The position numbers and the translations under genes were made by a program. 64,000 nt of DNA from JABJOR01 sp965603075 (lineage in GTDB: Bacteria; Pseudomonadota; Alphaproteobacteria; Rhodospirillales; Casp-alpha2): positions 62,001-126,000 of the forward strand of contig CBFDBO010000008.1 in the NCBI GenBank assembly GCA_965603075.1, in the 5' to 3' direction. The notes under the pieces were generated by a model, which worked only from the letters and a program-made list of their open reading frames with translations, had not been told where the DNA came from and did no database searches. Of the stretch, positions 25,661-33,951 are shown one piece after another (position 1 is the stretch's first letter; every line of letters starts with the position of its first letter).

Positions 25661-27805
25661 TTAAACATCAATCTGATCGACAAATTGAGCATGTTCTTGA
25701 ATATAGGCGAAACGCTTTTCAGGCTTTTTACCCATGAGGGTTTCTACAAGCTGTCCAGTATCGCGAAAGTCTCGGATATCTTGCGCTTCGTTCCCCATAG
25801 GAACAGTAACCCTGATCATGGTTCTTTTCTTTGGGTCCATGGTGGTTTCTTTAAGTTGCTGAGGCGGCATTTCACCGAGACCTTTAAAGCGACTTATTTC
25901 GATCTTACCGCGTCCTGCAAACTCAGTTTCCATTAACTCATCTTTATGCTCATCGTCACGAGCATAAATCATTTTGGCCCCTTGAGTGATCCTATAGAGC
26001 GGGGGCATGGCAATAAATAAGTTACCATTTTCAATGAGTTTTGGCATTTCTTTAAAGAAGAAGGTTATGAGCAATGCAGCGATATGAGCACCATCAACAT
26101 CCGCATCCGTCATGATAACGACTTTCTCATAGCGCAATTTATCAACATCAAGACTTGGGCCAATACCGCAGCCTAAGGCCTCTACTAAGTCTTTGAGTTC
26201 TTGATTGGCCATCATTTTATCGCGGGTCGCACTTGCCACGTTTAAAATTTTACCTCGTAGCGGCAAGACAGCCTGGGTTTCGCGTATGCGTCCTTGTTTA
26301 GCTGATCCACCAGCACTATCCCCCTCGACAAGGAATAACTCTGTTCCCTCAGAGCTGTTACGCGAGCAATCTGATAATTTTCCGGGCAACCTCAAGCGCC
26401 TAGTCGCGGACTTGCGCTTGGTTTGTTTATCTTGACGCTTGCGTAAGCGTTCCTCAGCCCGTTCTACAGCATGCTCTAGAACGGCGCGGGCGGTATCGGG
26501 ATCAGCAGACAACCAATGTTCGAAATGATCGCGAATGGCGTTCTCTACGAGTTTTGTCGTCGCAACGGATACAAGTTTTTCTTTTGTCTGGCCTTGGAAT
26601 TGCGGTTCAGGAATAAACACAGAAATCATCGAGGCAGCACCGCCAATAATATCTTCTGCCGTGATCTTTGATGCTTGTTTGAAATTCAACATTTCAGCAT
26701 GATTTTTAAGGGCACGCAGCAAACCTGATCTAAAACCGGCTTCGTGTGTACCACCAAGCGGGGTAGGGACGGTATTACAGTAAGAACTAAAATAGAATTC
26801 TTGATCCAGAGGCCAAGCAATGGCCCACTCTACTTTCCCCGTACCATTCATCTTTGCCTGACCGGCAAACGGTTCCGGTGTTAAGACACGGCGTGATTCC
26901 AGGGAAGTCTTGAGAAAATCAACCAATCCCCCCGGGAAATGCAATGTCGCTTTCTGAGGGGTTTTATCGTCGACTTCCAATAGTTCTGGATCACAAGACC
27001 ACCGAATTTCAACACCTTTATATAAATATGCTTTAGAGCGTGCCATTTTATAAAGAATAGCGGGTTGAAATAATACGCCTTCACCAAAAATTCCAGCGTC
27101 CGGACGGAAAGAGATGGTCGTGCCGCGACGATTATTCGTTGCTCCCGCATCGGTTAATTTCGTCGTTGGTTCACCAAACGCATAACTTTGTTGCCATAGA
27201 CGTTTATCGCGCGCGATCTCAACTTGCAGCCATTCACTCAAAGCGTTGACAACACTCAACCCCACGCCGTGGAGGCCACCAGAAGTCTCATAGGCATTGC
27301 CATCAAATTTACCACCCGAATGCAAGGTGGTCATGATGACCTCAAGTGCTGATTTGTCTTTAAATTTAGGGTGAGCATCAACCGGGATGCCACGGCCGTT
27401 ATCAGTAACGGAGATTATATTACCGGGCAGGACTTCTAATTCGATGCGACTGGCATGACCAGCCACGGCTTCATCCATTGAGTTATCAATGATTTCAGCA
27501 GCTAAATGATGCATGGCATGAAGATCTGTACCGCCAATATACATTCCAGGACGACGACGAACAGGTTCAAGACCTTCTAGAATCTCAATGTCTTTGGCGG
27601 AATAACCCGAGCCTTCGGAATCGCCAGATGTTTTTTTGAAAGATTTCTTTATATTTTGATCAGGTGATTTTTCAGCCGTTTTGCTGGATTTAATAGGGGG
27701 CGCTTTTTGTGTATCTGATTTTTTAGCGTCCGAATTTTTAGCGTTCGAATTTTTAGCGTTCAAATTTTTAACGTCCGTACCAGCGTGAGAAAACAAGTCG
27801 TCCAT
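25661..27805 (-). CDS. parE: DNA topoisomerase IV subunit B
   Basis: About 714 residues from ATG at 27805 (M-D-D-L-F); TTG at 27829 is an alternative. GHKL ATPase motifs: E-I-I-D-N-S-M-D-E-A, D-N-G-R-G-I-P-V, G-L-H-G-V-G-L-S-V-V-N-A-L-S. The Toprim part shows E-G-D-S-A-G-G-S-A-K, M-T-D-A-D-V-D-G-A-H-I and R-F-K-G-L-G-E-M. The R-D-K-Q-T-K-R-K-S-A linker and absence of the GyrB-type insertion favour ParE over GyrB. It decatenates replicated chromosomes with ParC. The first 50 or so residues are a low-complexity, Lys/Asn/Asp-rich extension encoded by a 15-bp tandem repeat. Confidence 0.93.
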   Translation of the reverse strand: MDDLFSHAGTDVKNLNAKNSNAKNSDAKKSDTQKAPPIKSSKTAEKSPDQNIKKSFKKTSGDSEGSGYSAKDIEILEGLEPVRRRPGMYIGGTDLHAMHHLAAEIIDNSMDEAVAGHASRIELEVLPGNIISVTDNGRGIPVDAHPKFKDKSALEVIMTTLHSGGKFDGNAYETSGGLHGVGLSVVNALSEWLQVEIARDKRLWQQSYAFGEPTTKLTDAGATNNRRGTTISFRPDAGIFGEGVLFQPAILYKMARSKAYLYKGVEIRWSCDPELLEVDDKTPQKATLHFPGGLVDFLKTSLESRRVLTPEPFAGQAKMNGTGKVEWAIAWPLDQEFYFSSYCNTVPTPLGGTHEAGFRSGLLRALKNHAEMLNFKQASKITAEDIIGGAASMISVFIPEPQFQGQTKEKLVSVATTKLVENAIRDHFEHWLSADPDTARAVLEHAVERAEERLRKRQDKQTKRKSATRRLRLPGKLSDCSRNSSEGTELFLVEGDSAGGSAKQGRIRETQAVLPLRGKILNVASATRDKMMANQELKDLVEALGCGIGPSLDVDKLRYEKVVIMTDADVDGAHIAALLITFFFKEMPKLIENGNLFIAMPPLYRITQGAKMIYARDDEHKDELMETEFAGRGKIEISRFKGLGEMPPQQLKETTMDPKKRTMIRVTVPMGNEAQDIRDFRDTGQLVETLMGKKPEKRFAYIQEHAQFVDQIDV
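27718..27779 (-). repeat. parE: 15-bp tandem repeat inside parE 5' region
   Basis: About four copies of a 15-base unit (plus-strand form TTTTTAGCGTTCGAA with single-base changes) encode an A-K-N-S-N/D pentapeptide repeat in the N-terminal extension of ParE. It is in frame, so copy-number change would alter length without breaking the gene. Confidence 0.85.
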
Positions 27806-27861
27806 TCGTATCCAACTTTTTTGAGCCAATAAAATACATCAATGCATTCAACCAGAACTGT

Positions 27862-27933
27862 TCAATAGACAGTCATGATCATAAGTGCCGATAAAGTACC
27901 CAATTTTACAGCAATCACAAGATATAGTGTCAT
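27862..27933 (-). CDS. Possible micro-ORF, hydrophobic 23-residue peptide
   Basis: ATG at 27933 opens M-T-L-Y-L-V-I-A-V-K-L-G and runs to TGA, almost entirely hydrophobic. The upstream GAAAG is only a weak ribosome site. It lies 33 bases downstream of a better-supported 33-residue micro-ORF on the same strand. It may be chance. Confidence 0.25.
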   Translation of the reverse strand: MTLYLVIAVKLGTLSALMIMTVY

Positions 27934-27966
27934 TGATTCTTTCACAGCTTTATACACACGTCTGTT

Positions 27967-28068
27967 TTAAGTGATAACCAACAAAGCATATCCAGCCCAT
28001 GCTAGAATTCCTAAACCCGTAATATCTCTGATAAATTGTTTCGTCATCATCAAGTTTAAAGGCATCAT
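27967..28068 (-). CDS. Possible small membrane protein, 33 residues
   Basis: ATG at 28068, preceded by AGGAG with 7-base spacing, opens a 33-residue frame ending in TAA. The N-terminal 15 residues are mixed (M-M-P-L-N-L-M-M-T-K-Q-F-I-R-D) and the rest is a single predicted membrane segment (G-L-G-I-L-A-W-A-G-Y-A-L-L-V). The good ribosome site and the amphipathic-then-hydrophobic layout suggest a real small protein. Function unknown; no family recognised. It lies in an otherwise empty 530-base gap upstream of parE. Confidence 0.45.
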   Translation of the reverse strand: MMPLNLMMTKQFIRDITGLGILAWAGYALLVIT

Positions 28069-28359
28069 TTTGCTCCTAATTTCTATATTGAGATTATTTT
28101 ATCTCATATTTAACAGAACATAGCAAGAACAAAAGTGGAATTAAAATAGAACTTATATGTTATTTATAAAATTCTGAACAATTATGAATGTTCAGATTAT
28201 TGTTTAAATCATTGATTTAATTGAAGCCATGCAAGGTATGAGAAACAAGTTTTTCCGAGAATGAGGGTAATTAATTATTAGGTACTGACAGCAAAATAGG
28301 TGTATTTATAAATAGACAAGAATTAGAAATCATCCTCAATGACAGGCTTGAAACGTTAA
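28069..28359. other. AT-rich upstream region
   Basis: Divergent promoter region between the micro-ORF (minus) and the secreted-protein gene (plus), strongly AT-rich. No specific site was recognised. Confidence 0.35.
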
Positions 28360-28761
28360 ATGAACCATATTTTAAAAAATAGATTCGCAACTTTGCTCAT
28401 CTTAACAACATCAATTTTTACCGTTATTTTAAGCACACCAAAGGTAAATGCGGATGAACCTGTAATCTTAAATGCAACGGCGGAAGTGCAAATTAATAGC
28501 CTGTACGCATTTTCCGTTACTCTGGCCCATCCAGATACTGGTTGGGCACATTATGCGGATGGTTGGGACGTTTTAGCCTCAGATGGCACCGTTCTTGGCA
28601 CCAGAACATTATATCACCCTCATGGTAATAATGAGCCATTCACCCGAAGCCTTGCCAATATCGCCGTTCCAATTGGCGAAAGCTCGGTAAGAATCCGAAG
28701 CCATTGCAGTGTTGATGGTGAAGCAGAAACCATGTTTTTATTAGAACTACCGCCGCGGTAA
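28360..28761 (+). CDS. Secreted protein of unknown function
   Basis: 133 residues with a classical signal peptide: K-N-R then a hydrophobic core L-L-I-L-T-T-S-I-F-T-V-I-L and a probable cleavage after V-N-A (about residue 31). The mature part is rich in beta-prone stretches, with L-A-H-P-D-T-G-W-A-H-Y-A-D-G-W-D, a Y-H-P-H-G-N-N-E-P-F block and a single Cys near the end; the clustered His residues could bind metal. No known domain is recognised. It stands alone, with 173 bases to the decarboxylase start. Confidence 0.65.
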   Translation: MNHILKNRFATLLILTTSIFTVILSTPKVNADEPVILNATAEVQINSLYAFSVTLAHPDTGWAHYADGWDVLASDGTVLGTRTLYHPHGNNEPFTRSLANIAVPIGESSVRIRSHCSVDGEAETMFLLELPPR

Positions 28762-28934
28762 TAAAGCTATGTCAAAACGATAATAAAAAAAGGTAATAAA
28801 ATTGAATATCCTTGCCAAAGCATTTTAAAATGTTAAGGGGAGGGATAAGAGATACAAACATCATTTTTATAGACATTGTGTCCGGTCCCCTATATTTGGC
28901 ATGTATCTGGTCCGTTAGCTTTTGGAGCTCCACA

Positions 28935-30086
28935 ATGGCACTTAAGAACGCCCACTTTCCAGATGTAAAATCCGTTATTGAATCCCTAAAACCGGGATAT
29001 CCAGTATACTGTCTACGCCCCACAGAACTTAAACGTTCCGCGCGTATGTTTCTTGATCATTTTCCCGGACGGGTTCTCTATGCGGTTAAATGTAACCCAC
29101 ACCCGGTTATACTTAAATCTCTTTATGATGCGGGGATCCGTCATTTTGATACTGCTTCTTTGGTCGAGATTGCCACTGTACGGGAAAACTTCACCGACGC
29201 GGATGCGTATTTTATGCACCCCGTAAAACCCCGCGCCGCAATTCTCAGTGCCCATAGTGTCTATGGCGTGGCCCACTGGGTAATCGATCACGCCAGTGAG
29301 CTTGATAAGCTAATAGATGTCACGGGTCCCGGTAATGGACAGGTTGTTCTCGTTCGGCTGAAAACCAAATCTTTTGGGGCTGAATATGAGCTATCCGATA
29401 AATTTGGTGCGTCGGTTCAACAAGCAGCTGAATTATTGGAACGGGTCGCCAAAGAAGGTTATCAACCCGGCTTGGCATTCCATGTGGGATCACAATGCCG
29501 AACACCCGATGCTTTCCGTGATGCAATTGCCATGGTTGGCGAGATTTCAGAAATGGCCAACACGCCGCTTCAATACCTTGATGTAGGGGGCGGTTTTCCT
29601 GCTCATTATGTAGATGATGAACCTCCAGAATTTATTGAGTTTGTAGACGCGATAAAAGAAAGCATCGCTAAAATAAATTTACGAGGGGATTGTGTCTTAA
29701 TGTGTGAACCGGGCAGGGGGCTTGTTGCCAGTGGATGTTCACTGTTAACGCAAGTTCAACTCCGTAAGGATAATTCACTCTATATAAATGATGGTATCTA
29801 CCATTCTTTGAGTGAATGTATCGCCGCGGGTATCCATTATCCAGTTCGCGCCCATCGATTAGAGGGTAGCGTCAGTGAAGAATTAGCCCCCTTTACAATT
29901 TACGGCCCAACCTGTGACAGTCTTGATGTTATTCCTTATCAGATCAACCTTCCAAAAGATATCAATGAGGGAGACTGGATAGAATTTGGCCAAATAGGGG
30001 CCTATTCAAATTCACTAACCACCCATTTCAATGGTTTCTATCCAGAAACTTTTGTCACGGTGGATGAGCCCCCGCTTCTGCCTTAA
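28935..30086 (+). CDS. Type III PLP decarboxylase (ornithine/lysine/diaminopimelate group)
   Basis: About 383 residues from the ATG at 28935, picked because GGAG lies 7 bases upstream; the longer frame to 28812 is improbable N-terminal sequence. Alanine-racemase-like fold: PLP Lys K52 in Y-A-V-K-C-N-P-H-P, H-V-G-S-Q-C, the glycine loop D-V-G-G-G-F-P, C-E-P-G-R-G-L-V, and the C-terminal catalytic C327 in G-P-T-C-D-S-L-D. The size and V-K-C-N-P/G-P-T-C-D-S pattern favour ornithine decarboxylase (putrescine formation), with lysine or carboxynorspermidine activity as alternatives. It is convergent with glnA; a hairpin and a parS site lie between them. Confidence 0.85.
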   Translation: MALKNAHFPDVKSVIESLKPGYPVYCLRPTELKRSARMFLDHFPGRVLYAVKCNPHPVILKSLYDAGIRHFDTASLVEIATVRENFTDADAYFMHPVKPRAAILSAHSVYGVAHWVIDHASELDKLIDVTGPGNGQVVLVRLKTKSFGAEYELSDKFGASVQQAAELLERVAKEGYQPGLAFHVGSQCRTPDAFRDAIAMVGEISEMANTPLQYLDVGGGFPAHYVDDEPPEFIEFVDAIKESIAKINLRGDCVLMCEPGRGLVASGCSLLTQVQLRKDNSLYINDGIYHSLSECIAAGIHYPVRAHRLEGSVSEELAPFTIYGPTCDSLDVIPYQINLPKDINEGDWIEFGQIGAYSNSLTTHFNGFYPETFVTVDEPPLLP

Positions 30087-30097
30087 TTTGCATAGAA

Positions 30098-30125
30098 AAG
30101 CCCCGTACAATGAAGTGCGGGGCTT
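30098..30125 (+). terminator. Terminator-like hairpin after the decarboxylase gene
   Basis: AAGCCCCG (30098-30105) pairs with CGGGGCTT (30118-30125) around a 12-base loop. There is no strong T-run on the plus strand, so termination efficiency is uncertain. Confidence 0.55.
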
Positions 30126-30136
30126 CTCAAATTTGT

Positions 30137-30160
30137 AAATTGTTTCACGTGAAACAATTT
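30137..30160. other. parS centromere site (ParB binding)
   Basis: The core TGTTTCACGTGAAACA at 30141-30156 equals the bacterial chromosomal parS consensus base for base, inside a 24-base perfect palindrome (AAAT ... ATTT flanks). It sits in the convergent gap between the decarboxylase and glnA genes. ParB nucleates here and is organised by ParA and SMC; parS sites cluster near oriC. Confidence 0.9.
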
Positions 30161-30204
30161 CACATATTTTTTGCGTTGTATTTAGGGTTAAGTTGTATTT
30201 CAGA

Positions 30205-31626
30205 TTAAACTGAATAATACATCATAAATTCAACAGGGTGTGGAGTGTGTTCGAAGTTATAAACTTCTTCCCATTTAAGCGCCATGTATGCATCAATCAT
30301 ATCATCAGTGAAAACTTCACCTTTTTTGAGGTATTCACGATCAGCATCAAGGGATTCAAGTGCCTGACGTAACGAGCCACAGACGGTTGGAACTTCTTTT
30401 AATTCTTCCGGTGGCAAATCATAGAGATCTTTATCCATCGCGTCGCCTGGGTGAATTTTGTTCTGAATACCATCAAGGCCAGCCATCAGCATGGCAGAGA
30501 ACGCCAAGTATGGGTTAGCTGATGGATCAGGGAAGCGAATTTCAACGCGTTTACCGGCCGGGTTTGTTGCAAAAGGAATGCGACAAGATGCGGAGCGGTT
30601 ACGGGCTGAATAAGCCAACAATACAGGTGCTTCGAAACCGGGGATCAAACGCTTATAACTGTTGGTGGATGGGTTTGTGAAAGCGTTTAGAGAACGAGCG
30701 TGCTTGATAATACCACCGATATAGTAGAGCGCCATATCAGAAAGGTCGGCATATCCAGAACCAGCAAAGGCTGGTTTTCCATCTTTCCAAATGGACTGGT
30801 TTGCGTGCATACCCGATCCATTATCACCAATAACTGGTTTGGGCATGAAAGAGGCAGTCTTACCATAGGTGTGAGCGACCATATGAGTTACATATTTATT
30901 GATCTGTAAATTATCTGCTGTTTGAAGCAGCGTATCAAAGATCATGCCCAATTCGTGCTGAGAAGGGGCAACTTCGTGATGGTGTTTATCCATCTTTAAG
31001 CCCATTTCTTTCATCACAGTAACCATTTCACCGCGTAAGTCATAACCAGCATCAACGGGAGGGACAGGGAAATATCCTCCTTTAACACCTGGACGGTGAC
31101 CATGATTGCCTTCATCGAAAATGCGCCCAGTTACGTAGGGACCTTCTTCTGACTCGAATTCATAGCTAACTTTATTCATGTCTACTTGATAACGAACATC
31201 ATCGAATACGAAAAATTCAGGTTCAATACCGAAGTAAGATGTATCACCCAATCCCGTGGAGGCGAGATAGATCTGAGCTTTTTTAGCCACAGAGCGGGGG
31301 TCACGTTCATATCCCTGACCGGTGGTTGGTTCCATCACATCGCAAAACAAAATGACAGTTGGCTGGGCGGCAAAAGGATCCATGACAGCAGTTGAGCTAT
31401 CTGGGATCAACGCCATATCTGAATCGTTAATGGCTTTCCAACCAGCGATGGACGATCCATCAAACATGATGCCATCTTCGAAACTATCATCATCCATGGC
31501 ATCTGCGCACATGGTCAGGTGTTGCCATTTACCACGAGGATCCGTAAAGCGGAGATCGACGAATGGAATTTCTTCATCCTTGACGAATTTAATGAATTCA
31601 GTAGGGGTATTAATATTTAAGGACAT
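30205..31626 (-). CDS. glnA: Glutamine synthetase type I
   Basis: 473 residues, the usual GSI length. Seen: D-L-R-F-T-D-P-R-G-K-W-Q-H early, M-F-D-G-S-S-I-A-G-W-K, the metal-binding E-P-E-F-F-V-F-D, H-H-H-E-V-A-P-S-Q-H-E, the ATP-binding K-P-V-I-G-D-N-G-S-G-M-H-A-N-Q-S, and N-P-S-T-N-S-Y-K-R-L-I-P-G-F-E-A-P. The adenylylation site Y402 lies in D-L-Y-D-L-P-P-E-E, so activity is probably controlled by GlnE. It forms glutamine from glutamate and ammonium. It is the second gene of glnB-glnA, 96 bases after glnB. Confidence 0.98.
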   Translation of the reverse strand: MSLNINTPTEFIKFVKDEEIPFVDLRFTDPRGKWQHLTMCADAMDDDSFEDGIMFDGSSIAGWKAINDSDMALIPDSSTAVMDPFAAQPTVILFCDVMEPTTGQGYERDPRSVAKKAQIYLASTGLGDTSYFGIEPEFFVFDDVRYQVDMNKVSYEFESEEGPYVTGRIFDEGNHGHRPGVKGGYFPVPPVDAGYDLRGEMVTVMKEMGLKMDKHHHEVAPSQHELGMIFDTLLQTADNLQINKYVTHMVAHTYGKTASFMPKPVIGDNGSGMHANQSIWKDGKPAFAGSGYADLSDMALYYIGGIIKHARSLNAFTNPSTNSYKRLIPGFEAPVLLAYSARNRSASCRIPFATNPAGKRVEIRFPDPSANPYLAFSAMLMAGLDGIQNKIHPGDAMDKDLYDLPPEELKEVPTVCGSLRQALESLDADREYLKKGEVFTDDMIDAYMALKWEEVYNFEHTPHPVEFMMYYSV

Positions 31627-31722
31627 TTTATTTAGCCTGTATCTATAGGGTTTAAGGGCCGGTTTTATTCAATTTTATGTATGATTAGAACTCGATTTAG
31701 AACTCAATTTGTTGCTTAAAGA

Positions 31723-32061
31723 TCAGATTGCATCTGGTCCTGTTTCACCTGTGCGAACCCGAATAGCATTCTCTACGGGCATGACAAATATTTTACCATC
31801 CCCAATGCGTCCGGTATGAGCGGCTTGTTGAATTGCTTCAATAGCTTTTTCAAGCATGTTATCGTCGACAACCAATTCCAGCTTCACCTTCGGTAAAAAA
31901 TCAACCACATATTCTGCACCACGATATAGCTCGGTATGACCTTTTTGGCGACCAAAACCTTTTGCTTCCGTCACGGTTATGCCTTGCAATCCAACTTCCT
32001 GGAGGGCTTCTTTTACATCATCGAGCTTGAAGGGCTTGATAATAGCTTCAATCTTTTTCAT
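31723..32061 (-). CDS. glnB: Nitrogen regulatory protein PII
   Basis: 112 residues, exact PII length. It begins M-K-K-I-E-A-I-I-K-P-F-K-L-D-D-V-K; the T-loop G-R-Q-K-G-H-T-E-L-Y-R-G-A-E-Y carries Y51, the uridylylation site; the B- and C-loops are T-G-R-I-G-D-G-K-I-F and R-V-R-T-G-E. The trimer senses ATP/ADP and 2-oxoglutarate and controls GlnE, NtrB and Amt. It heads the glnB-glnA operon with a sigma-54-type promoter about 80-100 bases upstream, the classical alphaproteobacterial arrangement. GGAGG-like sequence precedes the ATG. The only Amt in the window lies about 22 kb away, so glnB is not the usual glnK-amtB pair. Confidence 0.98.
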   Translation of the reverse strand: MKKIEAIIKPFKLDDVKEALQEVGLQGITVTEAKGFGRQKGHTELYRGAEYVVDFLPKVKLELVVDDNMLEKAIEAIQQAAHTGRIGDGKIFVMPVENAIRVRTGETGPDAI

Positions 32062-32143
32062 TCACGTGGTCCTCCCGAAAGGCGGTAAAATAGTGATCGT
32101 TAATTAAGCAGGAAAAATGACAATCTTGCTTTGGAGATATAAT

Positions 32144-32159
32144 TGCACAATGCATGCCA
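32144..32159 (-). promoter_or_regulatory. Sigma-54 promoter of glnB-glnA
   Basis: On the minus strand TGGCATG-CATT-GTGCA matches the -24/-12 consensus TGGCACG-N4-TTGCA at all key GG and GC positions with correct spacing. The transcript would start near 32133, about 70 bases before glnB. A partial NtrC-like element (TGCAC...GGCA, 32254-32270) lies about 110 bases further upstream. Confidence 0.75.
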
Positions 32160-32277
32160 GTTCTAAACATTCAATTATATCTAAATATTTCAATATCTTA
32201 GCGAGTAAATACGGCGCGTTGAATGGCTCGTAATTGATTAAAATATTAGCATATGCACAAAATTTAGGCATCCAAAA

Positions 32278-32736
32278 TTAATCAAGAGTATCTTCGTCTT
32301 CACCATCCTCATCATTATCGATGTAGGGAAACAACTTAGGGTCAATGGGCCAACTGAGGCGGTATTCACTTTTCCGGTTACGATCTTCATAAGCAAGATC
32401 GACCTCTTTCATTGAATCACGGACGATAGCGAGGACAAACGGGGTGCAGTGGGGACGCAAATGGTTGTGGTCCAGCGTAAACTCTTTGCTATGGACGATC
32501 GTCTTCAATTTATCAATGTTATGGCTAATAAAGGTGAACAACAGTTCTACAACTTCCTGTGGTTCAAGATAGGCGGGTAATTCTGATATGGTTTCGCGCA
32601 TGATCAGGAATGGCATAGCCGGAAAATCTTCTAGCCGTGGATCTTTTTCGACCCGGTCAATAACCCGCCCAAAGTACGACGCTGTGTCTTCATCTAATTG
32701 CTCAACAAGGGGGATTAGTAGTCTTTTGTGTAGCAC
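32278..32736 (-). CDS. Conserved-looking acidic protein of unknown function
   Basis: 152 residues. The N-terminal 110 are predicted helical with charged faces (L-L-I-P-L-V-E-Q-L-D-E-D-T-A-S-Y-F, Q-E-V-V-E-L-L-F-T-F-I-S-H-N-I-D-K-L); a P-H-C-T-P-F motif sits near residue 97. The tail is strongly acidic (D-N-D-E-D-G-E-D-E-D). No family recognised, no membrane segment or signal. It lies between the aminotransferase (48 bases upstream, same strand) and the glnB promoter, and is likely co-transcribed with the aminotransferase. Confidence 0.6.
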   Translation of the reverse strand: MLHKRLLIPLVEQLDEDTASYFGRVIDRVEKDPRLEDFPAMPFLIMRETISELPAYLEPQEVVELLFTFISHNIDKLKTIVHSKEFTLDHNHLRPHCTPFVLAIVRDSMKEVDLAYEDRNRKSEYRLSWPIDPKLFPYIDNDEDGEDEDTLD

Positions 32737-32784
32737 TTAATTCTCAATTCGTTTTTATCTTTTAATTTTATTCAACTCTTTAAA

Positions 32785-33951
32785 TTATAAAATCGATTTC
32801 ATTCGTTCAATAGCTTTAGTGATATTATCGAGCGAGTTTGCGTAAGAAATTCTGATATATCCTTCACCGGCCGCCCCAAAACTGGAACCCGCTATTGTCG
32901 CAACACCAGCTTCCATAAGGAATTTATCTTGAAGTTCCAAAGCACTATAACCTGTTTTCGTAATGTTAGGGAAAGCATAAAAAGCCCCCCCCGGATCAAT
33001 ACAGCTCACCCCCGGTAATTCATTTAAAAGCTTCGTACAATGGATACGTCTTAAATCAAACGCAGCAACCATTTCATTCACAGGTTCTTGTGATCCCTTC
33101 AGGGCGGCAATACCGCCATATTGCGCGGGGGCATTCACACAGGAATGAGAGTTAATCGCTAATCTTTCAGCGTATTTAATCAATCCATCAGGCCAAACGC
33201 TATACCCGAGCCGCCACCCGGTCATGGCGTATGTTTTTGACCAACCATCCAATAAAATAACCCGGTCCCGTATGCTTTCGCACGCAAGCGCGCTTGCGTG
33301 CACGTGATTGCCATACAACATACGAGAATAAATCTCATCACTGAGAATGTAGGTATCAGGGAAGTCTGCTAAGCCTTCCGTCAACCGGTCCATCTCGGAT
33401 TTCGGGGTAACGCCCCCCGTTGGATTAGCCGGAGAGTTTAAAATGATCAATCTGGTTTTAACGTTTACCTTGGCTAACAATTCATCGGCCTTAAAACTAA
33501 AGCCATTTTCTTCCCGCAAGGTCATGGGCACGGGCGTCGCCCCGGTAAATGAAATTAGATTGCCATAAACGGGAAAGCCCGGATCGGGGTAAATGATTTC
33601 AACACCCGGTTCACCAAACATGGTGATGGCAAAATTCATAATGGGTTTTCCACCCGGGGTAATCAAAATGTTATCGGGGGAAACGTTCACGCCCCGGTAT
33701 TTCGCAATGTCCTCAATCACCGCTTCACGCAAAGCAAGGATACCAAGCGGGTGGGTGTAACCATGATGCCCCTCTTTAAGGGCTTGAACCGCCGCCTCAA
33801 CGATATGGTCCGGGGTTTTAAAGTCAGGTTCACCGATCCCTAAGTTTATTATCTCCCTGCCTTCTGCTGCAAGAGATTGGGCTTTGGCCATAACCGTAAA
33901 GGCTGACTCGGTGCCTAAACGTTTGATGGCTTTCGTAACGGGTATATTCAT
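32785..33951 (-). CDS. Class I aminotransferase (aspartate/aromatic type)
   Basis: 388 residues, fold-type I. Seen: I-N-L-G-I-G-E-P-D-F-K-T-P near the start, L-I-T-P-G-G-K-P (phosphate cup), N-S-P-A-N-P-T-G-G (substrate carboxylate region), I-L-S-D-E-I-Y-S (Asp to PLP nitrogen), PLP Lys in D-G-W-S-K-T-Y-A-M-T-G-W-R-L-G-Y, and R-I-S-Y-A-N-S near the end with the conserved Arg. This is the AspC/PatA-like Igamma group that moves amino groups among Asp, Glu, aromatic and branched amino acids; exact specificity is unknown. Upstream lies a repeat-containing gap and the divergent sarcosine/dimethylglycine dehydrogenase gene. Confidence 0.88.
   Translation of the reverse strand: MNIPVTKAIKRLGTESAFTVMAKAQSLAAEGREIINLGIGEPDFKTPDHIVEAAVQALKEGHHGYTHPLGILALREAVIEDIAKYRGVNVSPDNILITPGGKPIMNFAITMFGEPGVEIIYPDPGFPVYGNLISFTGATPVPMTLREENGFSFKADELLAKVNVKTRLIILNSPANPTGGVTPKSEMDRLTEGLADFPDTYILSDEIYSRMLYGNHVHASALACESIRDRVILLDGWSKTYAMTGWRLGYSVWPDGLIKYAERLAINSHSCVNAPAQYGGIAALKGSQEPVNEMVAAFDLRRIHCTKLLNELPGVSCIDPGGAFYAFPNITKTGYSALELQDKFLMEAGVATIAGSSFGAAGEGYIRISYANSLDNITKAIERMKSIL

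Noticed and set aside
27278..27805. ParE as GyrB
   Set aside because: The Toprim-proximal sequence lacks the GyrB insertion, and the overall length and linker fit ParE better.
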